Shown here piece by piece: positions 18,667 to 57,274 of a DNA stretch of 64,000 nucleotides. The stretch's first letter is position 1, and every line of letters starts with the position of its first letter. Location of the stretch: positions 2,669,087-2,733,086 of the forward strand of contig OX442314.1 in the NCBI GenBank assembly GCA_949358305.1. Direction: 5' to 3'. Position numbers and translations under genes: made by a program. The notes under the pieces are model-generated. The model had not been told where the DNA came from. It saw nothing but the letters and a program-made list of their open reading frames with translations, and searched no databases. The DNA is from Strigamia acuminata (taxonomy: Eukaryota; Arthropoda; Chilopoda; Geophilomorpha; Linotaeniidae).

Positions 18667-18830
18667 ATAAATGTATTAAGATTTTTTAATAAAAAAGTCA
18701 ATTGAAATGTTTAATAGGAAATGTAAAAATTCTTAATACATTTATTTGTAAATGAAATGAATTAGACATTTTACATTTCCTATTAAACATTTCAATTGAC
18801 TTTTTTATTAAAAAATCTTAATACATTTAT
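18667..18830. repeat. 62-bp perfect inverted repeat with 40-nt loop
   Basis: 18667-18728 is the exact reverse complement of 18769-18830 by reading. It would form a long hairpin. Its position 1 kb beyond the last Polinton ORF suggests a Polinton sub-terminal structure or a small fold-back element. Confidence 0.85.
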
Positions 18831-18918
18831 TTACAAATGAATTGAATTTTAATTAAAATAAGAAATAATTGCAAATATAAATACATGAAATAAGAAATAA
18901 GTACAAATATAAATATAG

Positions 18919-19510
18919 AAGCTTGTGGAACTTAGTCAAAATATCGAACCAAGCGTGATGGACATAGCCGGAATATCAAACCAAGCTTGTGGAACTTAGT
19001 CAAAATATCGAACCAAGCGTGATGGACATAGTCAAAATATCAAACCAAGCTTGTGGAACATAGCCGAAATATCAAACCAAGCTTGTGGCACATAGTCAAA
19101 ATATCAAACCAAGCTTGTGGAACATAGCCGAAATATCAAACCAAGCTTGTGGAACATAGCCGAAATATCAAACCAAGCTTGTGGAACATAGCCGACAGTG
19201 CTGGACTGGCCCGGCGGGCTACCGGGAGTTTCCCGGTGGCCCGTGGCCGCTGTGGCCTGTCGCGGCCCGCTGTAGCCTGTCCCGCCTTCATTATTTGTGG
19301 CCCGGACACCCAGATTTCCCGGCCATAAATTTGATCCCAGTCCAGCCCTGATAGCCGAAATATCAAACCAAGCTTGTGGAACATAGTCAAAATATCACCA
19401 ACGAAGCGTGTTGGACATAGCCAAATTTCACCAACAAAGCGTGTTGGACATAGCCAAAATTTCACCAATGAAGCGTGTTGGACATAGCCAAAATTTCACC
19501 AAGTGCAGAT
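18919..19510. repeat. ~32-bp minisatellite
   Basis: Tandem units are of the form CCAAGCTTGTGGAACATAGC-CGAAATATCAAA with variants (TAGTCAAAATATC, GCGTGTTGGACATAGCCAAA). The array is interrupted by a 155-bp MITE at 19196-19350. Confidence 0.9.
19196..19350. mobile_element. hAT-type MITE, 155 bp
   Basis: GC-rich insertion with inverted ends CAGTGCTGGACTGG / CCAGTCCAGCCCTG. It is flanked by an 8-bp target duplication ATAGCCGA (19188-19195 and 19351-19358) that is part of the minisatellite unit. An 8-bp duplication and CAG...CTG ends are the hAT signature. No coding capacity. Confidence 0.85.
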
Positions 19511-19942
19511 TCAACATGTGATCAAACACCCTGACCCATACGTGCAATATAGCATTCGACTCACCATCTCGAGACAAACCGTTTAAAATTACCCCCACTT
19601 TTAATTTTGCCGTAACCCCCACTTCCAATACCCTCAGAAAACTTTAAACAATGGCAAATGTTGCCCACTGTCATTGGAAGTCCATACGATTTACCCCCAC
19701 TTTCACTTTAATTACCTCCCACTTTCCTAAAAATGGTTAATATGTGTGATTTTGCCAACAAAGTACATGTAAACAAATCACGTCATTTATTCATTTTCCC
19801 TCCAGTAAAATGAAACGTTCCAAAAAAACCAGTTGTGATAGAAGCAGGTGAAGTCAATGACCTACTTCCTTTTAAAACTCTTTAATTCAAACAGCAGAAT
19901 AATTTAATGCACTTTCCCATGGCCTTGCCTCGGGTGATTTCC
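19511..19942. other. non-coding, no gene seen
   Basis: Sequence with short ACCCCCACTTT repeats near 19600-19730. No supported gene. Confidence 0.4.
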
Positions 19943-19946
19943 TCCT

Positions 19947-20442
19947 TCATCCCTTTAAATCCCTCCTTGAGGTAGAAATCAAGAATTGCATCTTAAATGC
20001 GTATTCATAGATCTCATATTTTACTACAACATGAACGTCATAGCGGCTTCTTTTTTTTCGTAAAACTTTGGGCACTATCAATTGGCCTTGCCAAATGAGT
20101 ATTATCAATCTGTGAAGGTCTTGTCTTCCCTGAGTATCGACATTAACATAATTCCGAACCTGTGGTCTCAAATATTCTCTAAAAATTGAATTCGAAATGC
20201 ATTGTCGGTTAAGTACATCAGAAAATGTCTCCACGCGTTGCATGATAACGGCAACTGCACCTAGAAAAAAAAATTAATAAATGACGTACATTTATATTTG
20301 GTTAATATATACTTCTGGAACTTTTTATTTCTTTATGTAAGATAGAACTGAGTAATCTTTTTTTAATATTTCCATCCAGCCAAGTTACGAACTTCTTTAT
20401 TTTAATTCTCTCGAATTTTGTTAGTATATGTTCGGCGGCCAT
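19947..20442 (-). CDS. two-exon gene of unknown function, 147 aa
   Basis: Exon 1 runs 20442-20313, starting at an ATG in the context AACATGGCC. Intron 20312-20261 is 52 bp with GTATAT donor and TTTTTCTAG acceptor. Exon 2 runs 20260-19947 with a TGA stop. The splice phases match (phase 1) and give one continuous 148-codon frame, which strongly supports a real gene. The protein is basic and helical, and I recognise no domain. Upstream lies a (CCTAA)3 tract, which often occurs near arthropod promoters. The last ~100 bases are duplicated in inverted orientation at 2806-2908. Confidence 0.6.
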
Positions 20443-20505
20443 GTTGCACCACAGATTACCGATCGCCAGACATCTATAAGCGATCAACGCCTCTTTCGCA
20501 CTCAA

Positions 20506-20522
20506 CCTAACCTAACCTAACC
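20506..20522. repeat. (CCTAA)3 tract
   Basis: Three perfect CCTAA units plus CC lie just upstream of the two-exon gene. The motif equals the arthropod telomere unit (TTAGG) but is too short to be telomeric. Confidence 0.7.
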
Positions 20523-21452
20523 ACGACGTTACGTTCAGTCCGAGTAGCGCTGAATTGCCCACGGCGGACGTCAAAAGCGCCGAAAACGTAAACGCGTTGA
20601 CAGCTGACTTGTCAAGATGTATTAATGACTTGCCAATACGATTCATCAACTGGAACCCGGATTTGAATGATCATCGCGGCCGTCAAAACACGTACGACAT
20701 GATGTTTCTTTTCCTTTCTTGTTTTGTTCTTTTTTTTGTCAGAAAGGGGTTTTCTGCAGGCTTTCGTCGACTGCGCCACTAATATGTTTCCATATTTGTT
20801 GATAATGATGTATTCAGGCCATGCCAAGGCATGGCCGTCATAGAATGTCTCTTGGGCCTAAAAAGCCAATGAAAGAGAGGACAATGTGAACGGTGCAATT
20901 TGGAATGTTATTCAATGGGAATGACGTCACGTACAAACATGAAACGAGTTTTTGAGGCGTTTTAGAGTTTTTGAATGCACCTATCTACTGATATTGTGGT
21001 GCTCTTATACTTAACAGTTCATCCAAAGTTTTAGTGCTGGGTCTGTCCCCAGCTAACCGAAAAATGTTGTAGAAATGAACATTTCATGAACGTTTTGATT
21101 TTTCTTTTCTTGCTCGGCATTATGAAAAATGAAAAATAAATGCTGGAGGAAACGCTATCTAGTGGCAAACCCGAAACTACAATAACTTGCAGCAACTTGC
21201 CTGCCCCAGAACTTACAACGCTGCAAATGCACATTCCCTCTCAGGCCTACTTGAGCGTCAGTGTCCTGTCATGAACCACAAGTTTGCCTATCTTGAATTT
21301 GGATTGCCTCCCAGTTCCAGTGAACTGTATTTACTTTCTCAAGTGGTGTAGAACAACTAAACTAAAGAAATATTCTCTCTTTCTCTTTCCTTTCTCATTA
21401 AAAGAATTTGAGTACTAAGTGGCCTCCTCACAGATTCTGCCTATCGAGGTGT
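20523..21452. other. non-coding, no gene supported
   Basis: Open frames at 20555-20782 and elsewhere show no recognisable domain. Probably promoter and intergenic DNA of the flanking genes. Confidence 0.35.
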
Positions 21453-21873
21453 TCAACGACGTAATCTATTTGTACGACGCGCATTTGCAACAAAGAGACA
21501 CTTCTCTTTCAAAAGGAGGATAACCCGCCGCAAGTCCCTTTTGTAGGCAAACGGATAACGATTCTGAACAAAACTGCCGACATGGTCTTGATATGAGATG
21601 TTCATTCTAAGATCTTGTTTTGCGAAATGTGCTTCTTGATTCGGGAATACAGCAAGAAATTCTTGAACGGTGAAATTGATGCAAAAAAATTCAGTGAAAA
21701 ATGATCTTCGTTCTCGCGAAATAAATATCTAATACGCTTTCTAAATGAATCGTAGCTGGGCCCCCAAAAATACCAATATCGCTCGACGAGATATATAAAT
21801 ATCTCCGTGGCAGGAATTCCATTTCTGAATCTATAGCATTCATCACTCCAACGAAACCTCTTATTGTTTCGTC
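21453..21873 (-). pseudogene. frameshifted coding remnant, unknown family
   Basis: On the minus strand, protein-like sequence runs from about 21873 in one frame (containing RYWYFWGPSYDSFRKRIRY). At an A7/T7 run (21683-21689) it appears to switch to a second frame, which continues through TVQEFLAVFPNQEAHF and YPFAYKRDLRR to a stop at 21453-21455. Two abutting long frames with good composition, joined at a homopolymer, indicate a damaged gene or exon. I do not recognise the family. Confidence 0.45.
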
Positions 21874-22670
21874 TTCAGCTCTAGTGTAAAAATATGGAGA
21901 ACTAGGGGAAATGTTTGGGTCAGTGTGTCCGAGTGCAGAATTTTGCTGGGTTGAGCTGATAGTGAGGTAACCTGATCAATTGTCCTTTCAACAGGATTCA
22001 GTACCAGGATGAGAACAAAAGTGACCGGAGAGCGATCTATAAATTTTATTCTTTTTTTCTTTTCATTCTTTCTTCCCTGTCACTCTTTTAACCTTTATGT
22101 CTGATTTTTTTTAGTTGTTTCTCATCCTCTTTTTTAAAAAACAGCTTGTACATGAAAAGTGAATATTTGCCGTGAACTTAAAAACAAATTTCTTATTCAG
22201 TTCGAAAATCATTTAAGCACTATCTTCCGCCTCTTTCTCCAAGCCAATGATAAGTGAAAAGAAGACAATTCACCACACACATTCAGAATTTTTTTTCTCC
22301 CACCATTTAAAAAAAAAAAAAAAAAATTAAAATTTGAATTTTTATCCTCAACATCGATAACAAGCGGATGAATAAATTAAAGTTGATAATTTATTTACAG
22401 TTTGGGAAGCGAAGATCGCGTCGGGAGTGTAAAGTGGCCTGTACGGTTCCCTCAGGATGGTGCTTGGATTACGGGGCAGTCGGCTTAGAACGAAACACGT
22501 AAAGGGGGGAGTAAAGGGTGGTCGGTGAGTGACCTGATGGCTGGAGCACACGTGCATTCGCGTGTCTCCAATTGTGGTCGTGATGACTCGCCCTCCTCTC
22601 CATAACTCATCGCGCAGTCATCGCTGATGGTGCACGCTGAATACTAACCCGTCTTTTCCTCAATAAGAGA
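21874..22670. other. non-coding upstream region of the NMDA receptor gene
   Basis: No gene seen. The part from about 22380 is GC-richer and may contain the receptor promoter. Confidence 0.35.
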
Positions 22671-22672
22671 GA

Positions 22673-22733
22673 TATATATTTAAGCTTGGTGTTTTTTTTC
22701 ATTTTGCGATCGGGCGGCGACAAAGAAAATCAG
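22673..22733 (+). promoter_or_regulatory. putative promoter and first non-coding exon of the NMDA receptor gene
   Basis: A TATATATTTAAG box at 22673-22684 is followed about 30 bases later by a GC-rich start region and a consensus donor CAG|GTAAGT at 22733/22734. The next acceptor in the plus direction that leads into coding sequence is TTTGCAG at 24177, giving a 1.44-kb intron in the 5' UTR. Inferred, not proven. Confidence 0.45.
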
Positions 22734-24177
22734 GTAAGTGCGCACAAATGAGTATTGAAACCAAACTGTGAAATATGCTGATTTGCTTAATGCTTCAGAG
22801 GAGACGTAATTAACACGTTAATTTGGAGAGAGCAAACGCGGATATTTATATTATAGATTCGACGAATAGCGAAAAATTTCATTTTTATTTCTTTTTTATT
22901 TTCCAATTAATTTCATTGGAAATATCGAAAATATTGAAATCTGCAATCAATACATGTTTCTATAATCAACTAATTGATTAATTAATTAATTATTTGAAGA
23001 TGTAATGGCGAAGGATTGCAGTTTAACCAACAGGTGGCATGCAGGGAAGCAGCAATTACGGTGTTTGGGTCCCGTTTCCAGGTGACGGCGCTCGGCGAAT
23101 GTCACGCGCCAAATCAATCGTCAGTGCCTGCGCACAAAAGAACACCCTCGCAGCTATTGTGGTGTGGATGCGGTGTTGCTAGGCAATTGAAAACGTCCTG
23201 AAATGCTTGGCGGGCCATACACAAACAATATTGCACTCAGCTCGACTGAGTGGCCCATAGACAGGTAGTGACCCGCGACGGCCACTCGTTAAATTTCAAT
23301 TTTCAAACTCGTTCTGCGGGATTATGGGCCCGTTTTTTGCCCTACACCGCATAATGATGAGGGTTCATCAGGTGAAATTTTAAGTCATTGGTCATTTATT
23401 TAATTAATTATGCAAACTGCAAATTTTCTGCCCCTTAAAACTCCAGCAAAACTATTATGCTGGCTTTGCTGCCTAAGAAAGAGCGCGTAAGTTAACAGCT
23501 TTTCGCATTTACCAGAAGTGTTTAAACCAACCACTAGTTGGTAAAAAAAAAATATTTTTTTACTGTTCATAACTAGCGCCCGCTATAAAATTAGTTGCGA
23601 ACTTTCAAAAATCGAAACAGCACTTTAACTAATTGACCTGAAAATTGTCCATAAATTCGTAATGCCTTATACCAGAACGGCACATTTTACCCAAATGCCT
23701 CCGAGGGTTAATTGTATTACGAAATGAATTATTTAATGTAGAAATAATATACTTAATTGCATGAAATGCTGTACATTTTGTAATGCATTAAGTGAAAAGC
23801 AATACATAGGGGCCGTCAATAAATTACAAAACGTTCCGAAGGGGGAAGGGGGTTTTAAATTATGTTACCGGTCATTCATTACTAAGGGCGGTGAGGGGGA
23901 TTCTCAATATTGTTACGGTCCATGTAAAAAAAATTTAAATGTTTTAATATTAAAAATATATGCGCATTATTGATACTACGTATAAATATTTTAACCACTG
24001 AAGGTTATCGTTTGATCGAAAGGCTTTTGGTGATACGTGGAATTTATTTTTAATATTACAATTCCTGAGTGAATTCCAGCATGCCCTATGCTGCGAGTGA
24101 TTTTTTATTGTCGATTTCATTCGGTGCATTTGACAGTTGAACGTCTGCGGGATGTATATATTTGAAATTCTTTGCAG
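22734..24177 (+). other. putative 5'-UTR intron of the NMDA receptor gene
   Basis: No gene seen. 23811-23930 contains a GGGGCCGTC...TTACAAAACG...GGGGGAAGGGGG...TTGTTACGG block of a kind common in arthropod MITEs, without clear ends. Another open stretch at 23016-23201 shows no domain. Confidence 0.35.
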
Positions 24178-24183
24178 ACCTCT

Positions 24184-53852
<29,669 letters not shown>

Positions 53853-54022
53853 ACAAAGGACACCATGACAATTACAGCAGATCGTATAATTACAATAGCA
53901 TGGAAAGCGAGACATTTATCTAGAGTGATTGAACACTTAAATTAGTTGGTTTGATCATTATTTTCAACCGTGGATTTACGGCACTGCGCAGATGGTTAAA
54001 TTGGCACGGAAATGCCACACAA
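53853..54022 (+). other. 3' region of Nmdar2
   Basis: Sequence after the receptor stop, before the zinc-finger remnant. No polyadenylation signal was identified with certainty. Confidence 0.4.
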
Positions 54023-54993
54023 ACACCATTCAAGTGCCATTTGTGTGTTTATTTTAGTAGTCGAAATGATACTCTTAAAAAACATATAACAAAGCATACA
54101 AAGTAAAAATGACATTGTTCATTCAGTTCATAATTGTGTAATTCTAATTTTATTTCAAATGACATTTTGTTTTTGTTTTCAACTCAAAAGTTTTGGTTCA
54201 GTTTCTTTCATCCACAAATCAAAACCTGCTACTTGCTGCGTTTGTATATTTTTATCGTTTCATTTCCAATTTTTTACGGTGAGCGACACACGAAAAACTG
54301 GTACTTTATCCTGCAATTGAAATTAGAATCTGAAAATTCGTTTATAAATTCATACCGGAGAAAAACCATGAAATTGCCATTCGTGTGCCTTCTCCTCGAC
54401 TCGAAGTGTGGATTTCAATAAACATTTATTAACCCACACGAGAGAAAACAATTCAAGTGCTATTACTTGTGTGCATATTTCTGTATTCTTAAATTCAAAA
54501 CGGTTTAATTTCTGTTTTTATTGGTGCATTAATGCATTTCAATTTGATTTTTAAAAATAACATTATATAAATATTTTTTTTATCAGATTTCCTATCAACC
54601 AGGTCGAAAATATTCCCGGTTGAATGGAATCCTGCTTACCATTAATCCGTGTTATTATTTCTGCATTTATATAAGTTATTTATTTATTCGTTGAAAGTTC
54701 TGTATTTGGAATTGCATTTTGTGTTCAACTCAAATTTAAGAAAACTGAAACTCGTTTTAATTTGTTTCATCCACGAAACAAAATCTGCCACTTTTGTATA
54801 TTTTTCTCATTTCATTTCCAATTTATTATTTCTTCCCAAAACTTGTAAAAAATAAAAATAAAATGCTGTGCATTGTTACAACTCAATTTCATACAGGATT
54901 CCTCTCTTAAAATGAATATTAATAATCGCGTTGCTTCACTCATCAGGCTGACTGAAAAATGAATGAACAATGAAAAAGATTCCTTACTCAATA
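54023..54993 (+). pseudogene. duplicated zinc-finger gene 3' fragment
   Basis: The last zinc finger (ending AKHTK-like, stop near 54105) plus downstream sequence repeats 62318-63095 with moderate divergence. Shared blocks include the TTTTATTTCAAATGACATTTTG tract and the TCAACCAGGTCGAAAATATT block. It also contains a degenerate finger around 54345-54470. A truncated tandem copy of the gene at 61.5 kb. Confidence 0.75.
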
Positions 54994-55252
54994 TGTGAGG
55001 GAATGCAGAATTGAAGATTATTATTATCATTAGTCATTAGTTTGATATTTGTAGTTTTAATTATTGTATTCTTTGCCAATAGTTGGCGCCATGTACCCAC
55101 AGTTCAGATTTGTTTATGTTTATGTTTGACTCAAGTTCAGGTTTGGGCTTGACTCAAGTTTTAGTTTTAGTTTTGGTTTTGCCTTAAAATGTAGAAGATG
55201 TAGAATAAATCAGCTCCAAAAACAAGTGGGTTTTGCTTTGTAACACTCAACA
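54994..55252 (+). repeat. 5' LTR of BEL/Pao
   Basis: 259 bp, apparently identical to 60605-60863; includes AATAAA at about 55205. Confidence 0.95.
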
Positions 55253-55382
55253 AATGGTGCCGAAACTCGAACAAATACATCAGGACAATTGACCACAGTG
55301 CAATCAAACCAAAAACGTGAGCTAAAACGAACTTTTACCTAAAAATCACATCACCACACGGAAATTCACACGGAAATTCAAC

Positions 55383-57227
55383 ATGGATGCAGCCAAACGA
55401 AAAAGAAGGATTATCCGGGCCACAATCACAAAAACAATGACAAAAACGGAAACCCACATCGCAGCAAAAGCTGAAATTGAAGTGGAGACAGCACGAGACC
55501 GGTTAGTCGAACTTATACGTGATTTGAAATTGGCTGATGAATGCGTACAAGAGCTCATCACAGACGAAGAGGAGCTGGCTACAGATGCAACTGTATGTGA
55601 AGAATATCAGGAAAAAGCCACGGGATGGAAAATAAAAGCAAACAGGGCGCTGGACGAAATTAAACACGCAGATCCAAACAGGCAATTAATCATCGCACCC
55701 AACCCGCCGCACCCAGTCCAACCCATACAACGAAAACCGAAACTACCGCAACTAAAAATAACTTCGTTCAACGGACAATTAGACCAATGGCAGTGTTTTT
55801 GGGAGCAGTTTTCCACATCAGTGGATAAAAACACTGAATTAAGCACAATAGACAAGTTAATTTATTTAAAATCCTTGTTGACAGATACAGCTCTACAAGC
55901 TATCGCTGGGCTCGAACTATCAGATGCGAATTATACACGGATAAAGACGATACTAGAGGGAAAATTTGGTGACAAGGACAGCATCATCCAGGCTCACATC
56001 AATAGTCTGATGAACGCAACACCCGTACCGAATTCAACGTCAACGGAACTGAGAGGCAAGCATAATGAATGCCAAAAGGCAATTTGGGCATTAGAAGCAT
56101 TAGGAGTAGACATCACTGCATACGGCACGATCCTCTTACCAATAATTCTGCGTCAATTTCCACCGGATATGGATTTGCAATGGTACCGCACAACACCAAA
56201 AGCTGATCGCACAAACTTGGGGACGCTGATGAAGTTTTTGAATGAGGAAATCGAAAACATTGAAAAATCACACAAAATTCGGAAATGTTTGACCACCACT
56301 CAAGATGACAGCGATGACATTACGGAAGCTCTGCCAACCACAGCTACTTTGAAAATCCACACAACCGAAAAAGCAGAGTCTAAGGGGACACACCGAAAAA
56401 TTAAACAAGAAATCACACCACACTGTATTTTTTGTGACAGAAAGGGTCATTGGGCGCAAGATTGTAGGACGGTTACTGACGTGGAAAAGCGGAAGGAAAA
56501 AATAAAATCGGACAACCGCTGCTACATTTGTCTGAGAAAAGGGCACAGAGCGAACACATGCCAACTAGCTACAAAACGACCATGTCAAAAATGCAAGGGC
56601 AAGCATCACTATGCAATCTGCACACCTCAAGACCAAAAAACCACACACACACAACCAACAACCACACCAGTCAACAGCATGACTCTGGCGATCCAAACCA
56701 AGGATATTTACATGCAAACAGCCAAAGTTTGGATACACGGAAAAAACGGACTGAAAAAACTAACACGATGCATTTTCGACAGTGCAAGTCAGAGAAGCTA
56801 CGTAACGAAATCACTCATTGAACAATTACAGCTGGAAGTTGTAGACACGGAAACACTGAACATTATTGGATTTGAATCACCAGAGCAACACGAAACAAAG
56901 CGAAGAAATGTCAAGATCATATTACGAAGCACGTTAGATGACAATAAGGTGGGGATCGAGGCATTAGAAACGACTAACACTTTCGCCACACTGCCTCCGG
57001 TACCGACTCAGATTGTTAATCAACACACCGATTTGAAGTTTGCGGATACAGATACGACACAGACAGCTGTACCGATAGAAATACTGATTGGAACCGACTT
57101 CTATCACAAAGTCATGGAGGACCAGATCATTCGCATCTCGGCAGCCATGGACGTACGCAAGAGCAAGTTTGGATGGGTAGTACATGGCCACCTACCAGGA
57201 GCTCGGGCAAAAACCACACATGCGTAG
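55383..57227 (+). CDS. gag: BEL/Pao Gag-protease
   Basis: This 614-aa frame has an N-terminal helical region and then the Pao-type Gag (LPQLKITSFNGQLDQWQCFW, LIYLKSLL, typical of DUF1759). Three cysteine knuckles follow (CIFCDRKGHWAQDC, CYICLRKGHRANTC, CQKCKGKHHYAIC), then a protease of DUF1758 type (IFDSASQRSYVTKSL). It ends at TAG 57225-57227. In the family gag and pol are normally one frame; here the same frame continues after the TAG to a second stop at 57282. Confidence 0.92.
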   Translation: MDAAKRKRRIIRATITKTMTKTETHIAAKAEIEVETARDRLVELIRDLKLADECVQELITDEEELATDATVCEEYQEKATGWKIKANRALDEIKHADPNRQLIIAPNPPHPVQPIQRKPKLPQLKITSFNGQLDQWQCFWEQFSTSVDKNTELSTIDKLIYLKSLLTDTALQAIAGLELSDANYTRIKTILEGKFGDKDSIIQAHINSLMNATPVPNSTSTELRGKHNECQKAIWALEALGVDITAYGTILLPIILRQFPPDMDLQWYRTTPKADRTNLGTLMKFLNEEIENIEKSHKIRKCLTTTQDDSDDITEALPTTATLKIHTTEKAESKGTHRKIKQEITPHCIFCDRKGHWAQDCRTVTDVEKRKEKIKSDNRCYICLRKGHRANTCQLATKRPCQKCKGKHHYAICTPQDQKTTHTQPTTTPVNSMTLAIQTKDIYMQTAKVWIHGKNGLKKLTRCIFDSASQRSYVTKSLIEQLQLEVVDTETLNIIGFESPEQHETKRRNVKIILRSTLDDNKVGIEALETTNTFATLPPVPTQIVNQHTDLKFADTDTTQTAVPIEILIGTDFYHKVMEDQIIRISAAMDVRKSKFGWVVHGHLPGARAKTTHA

Positions 57228-57274
57228 AACATACAATTAGCCAAGCAAGCTGATGACACCATCATTCGAAAATT

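Larger units (their letters stand above)
3106..18850. mobile_element. Polinton/Maverick (adintovirus-like) element; ends approximate
   Basis: The secure core runs from 3463 (polymerase promoter) to at least 16487 and probably 17691. It carries the diagnostic set: protein-primed family B DNA polymerase, retroviral-type integrase, FtsK/HerA-type ATPase, adenain-like protease, major and minor capsid proteins, plus PLA2 and a pX-like protein. polB lies at the left on the plus strand, the capsid block runs on the minus strand, and PLA2-INT-PRO2 runs on the plus strand at the right. Most genes are open but several show damage: the zinc-ribbon/PLA2 frameshift, no ATG for PRO1, and a short integrase N-terminus. 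Terminal inverted repeats and the target duplication could not be identified by eye, so the ends given are the outermost element-like repeats. Confidence 0.85.

Noticed and set aside
2806..20032. The inverted 100-bp pair as Polinton terminal inverted repeats
   Set aside because: One copy is the end of an intact spliced reading frame, and both extend into unrelated sequence; the coding explanation is simpler.
20506..20522. (CCTAA)3 as interstitial telomere
   Set aside because: Only three units; such short tracts are common near arthropod promoters.
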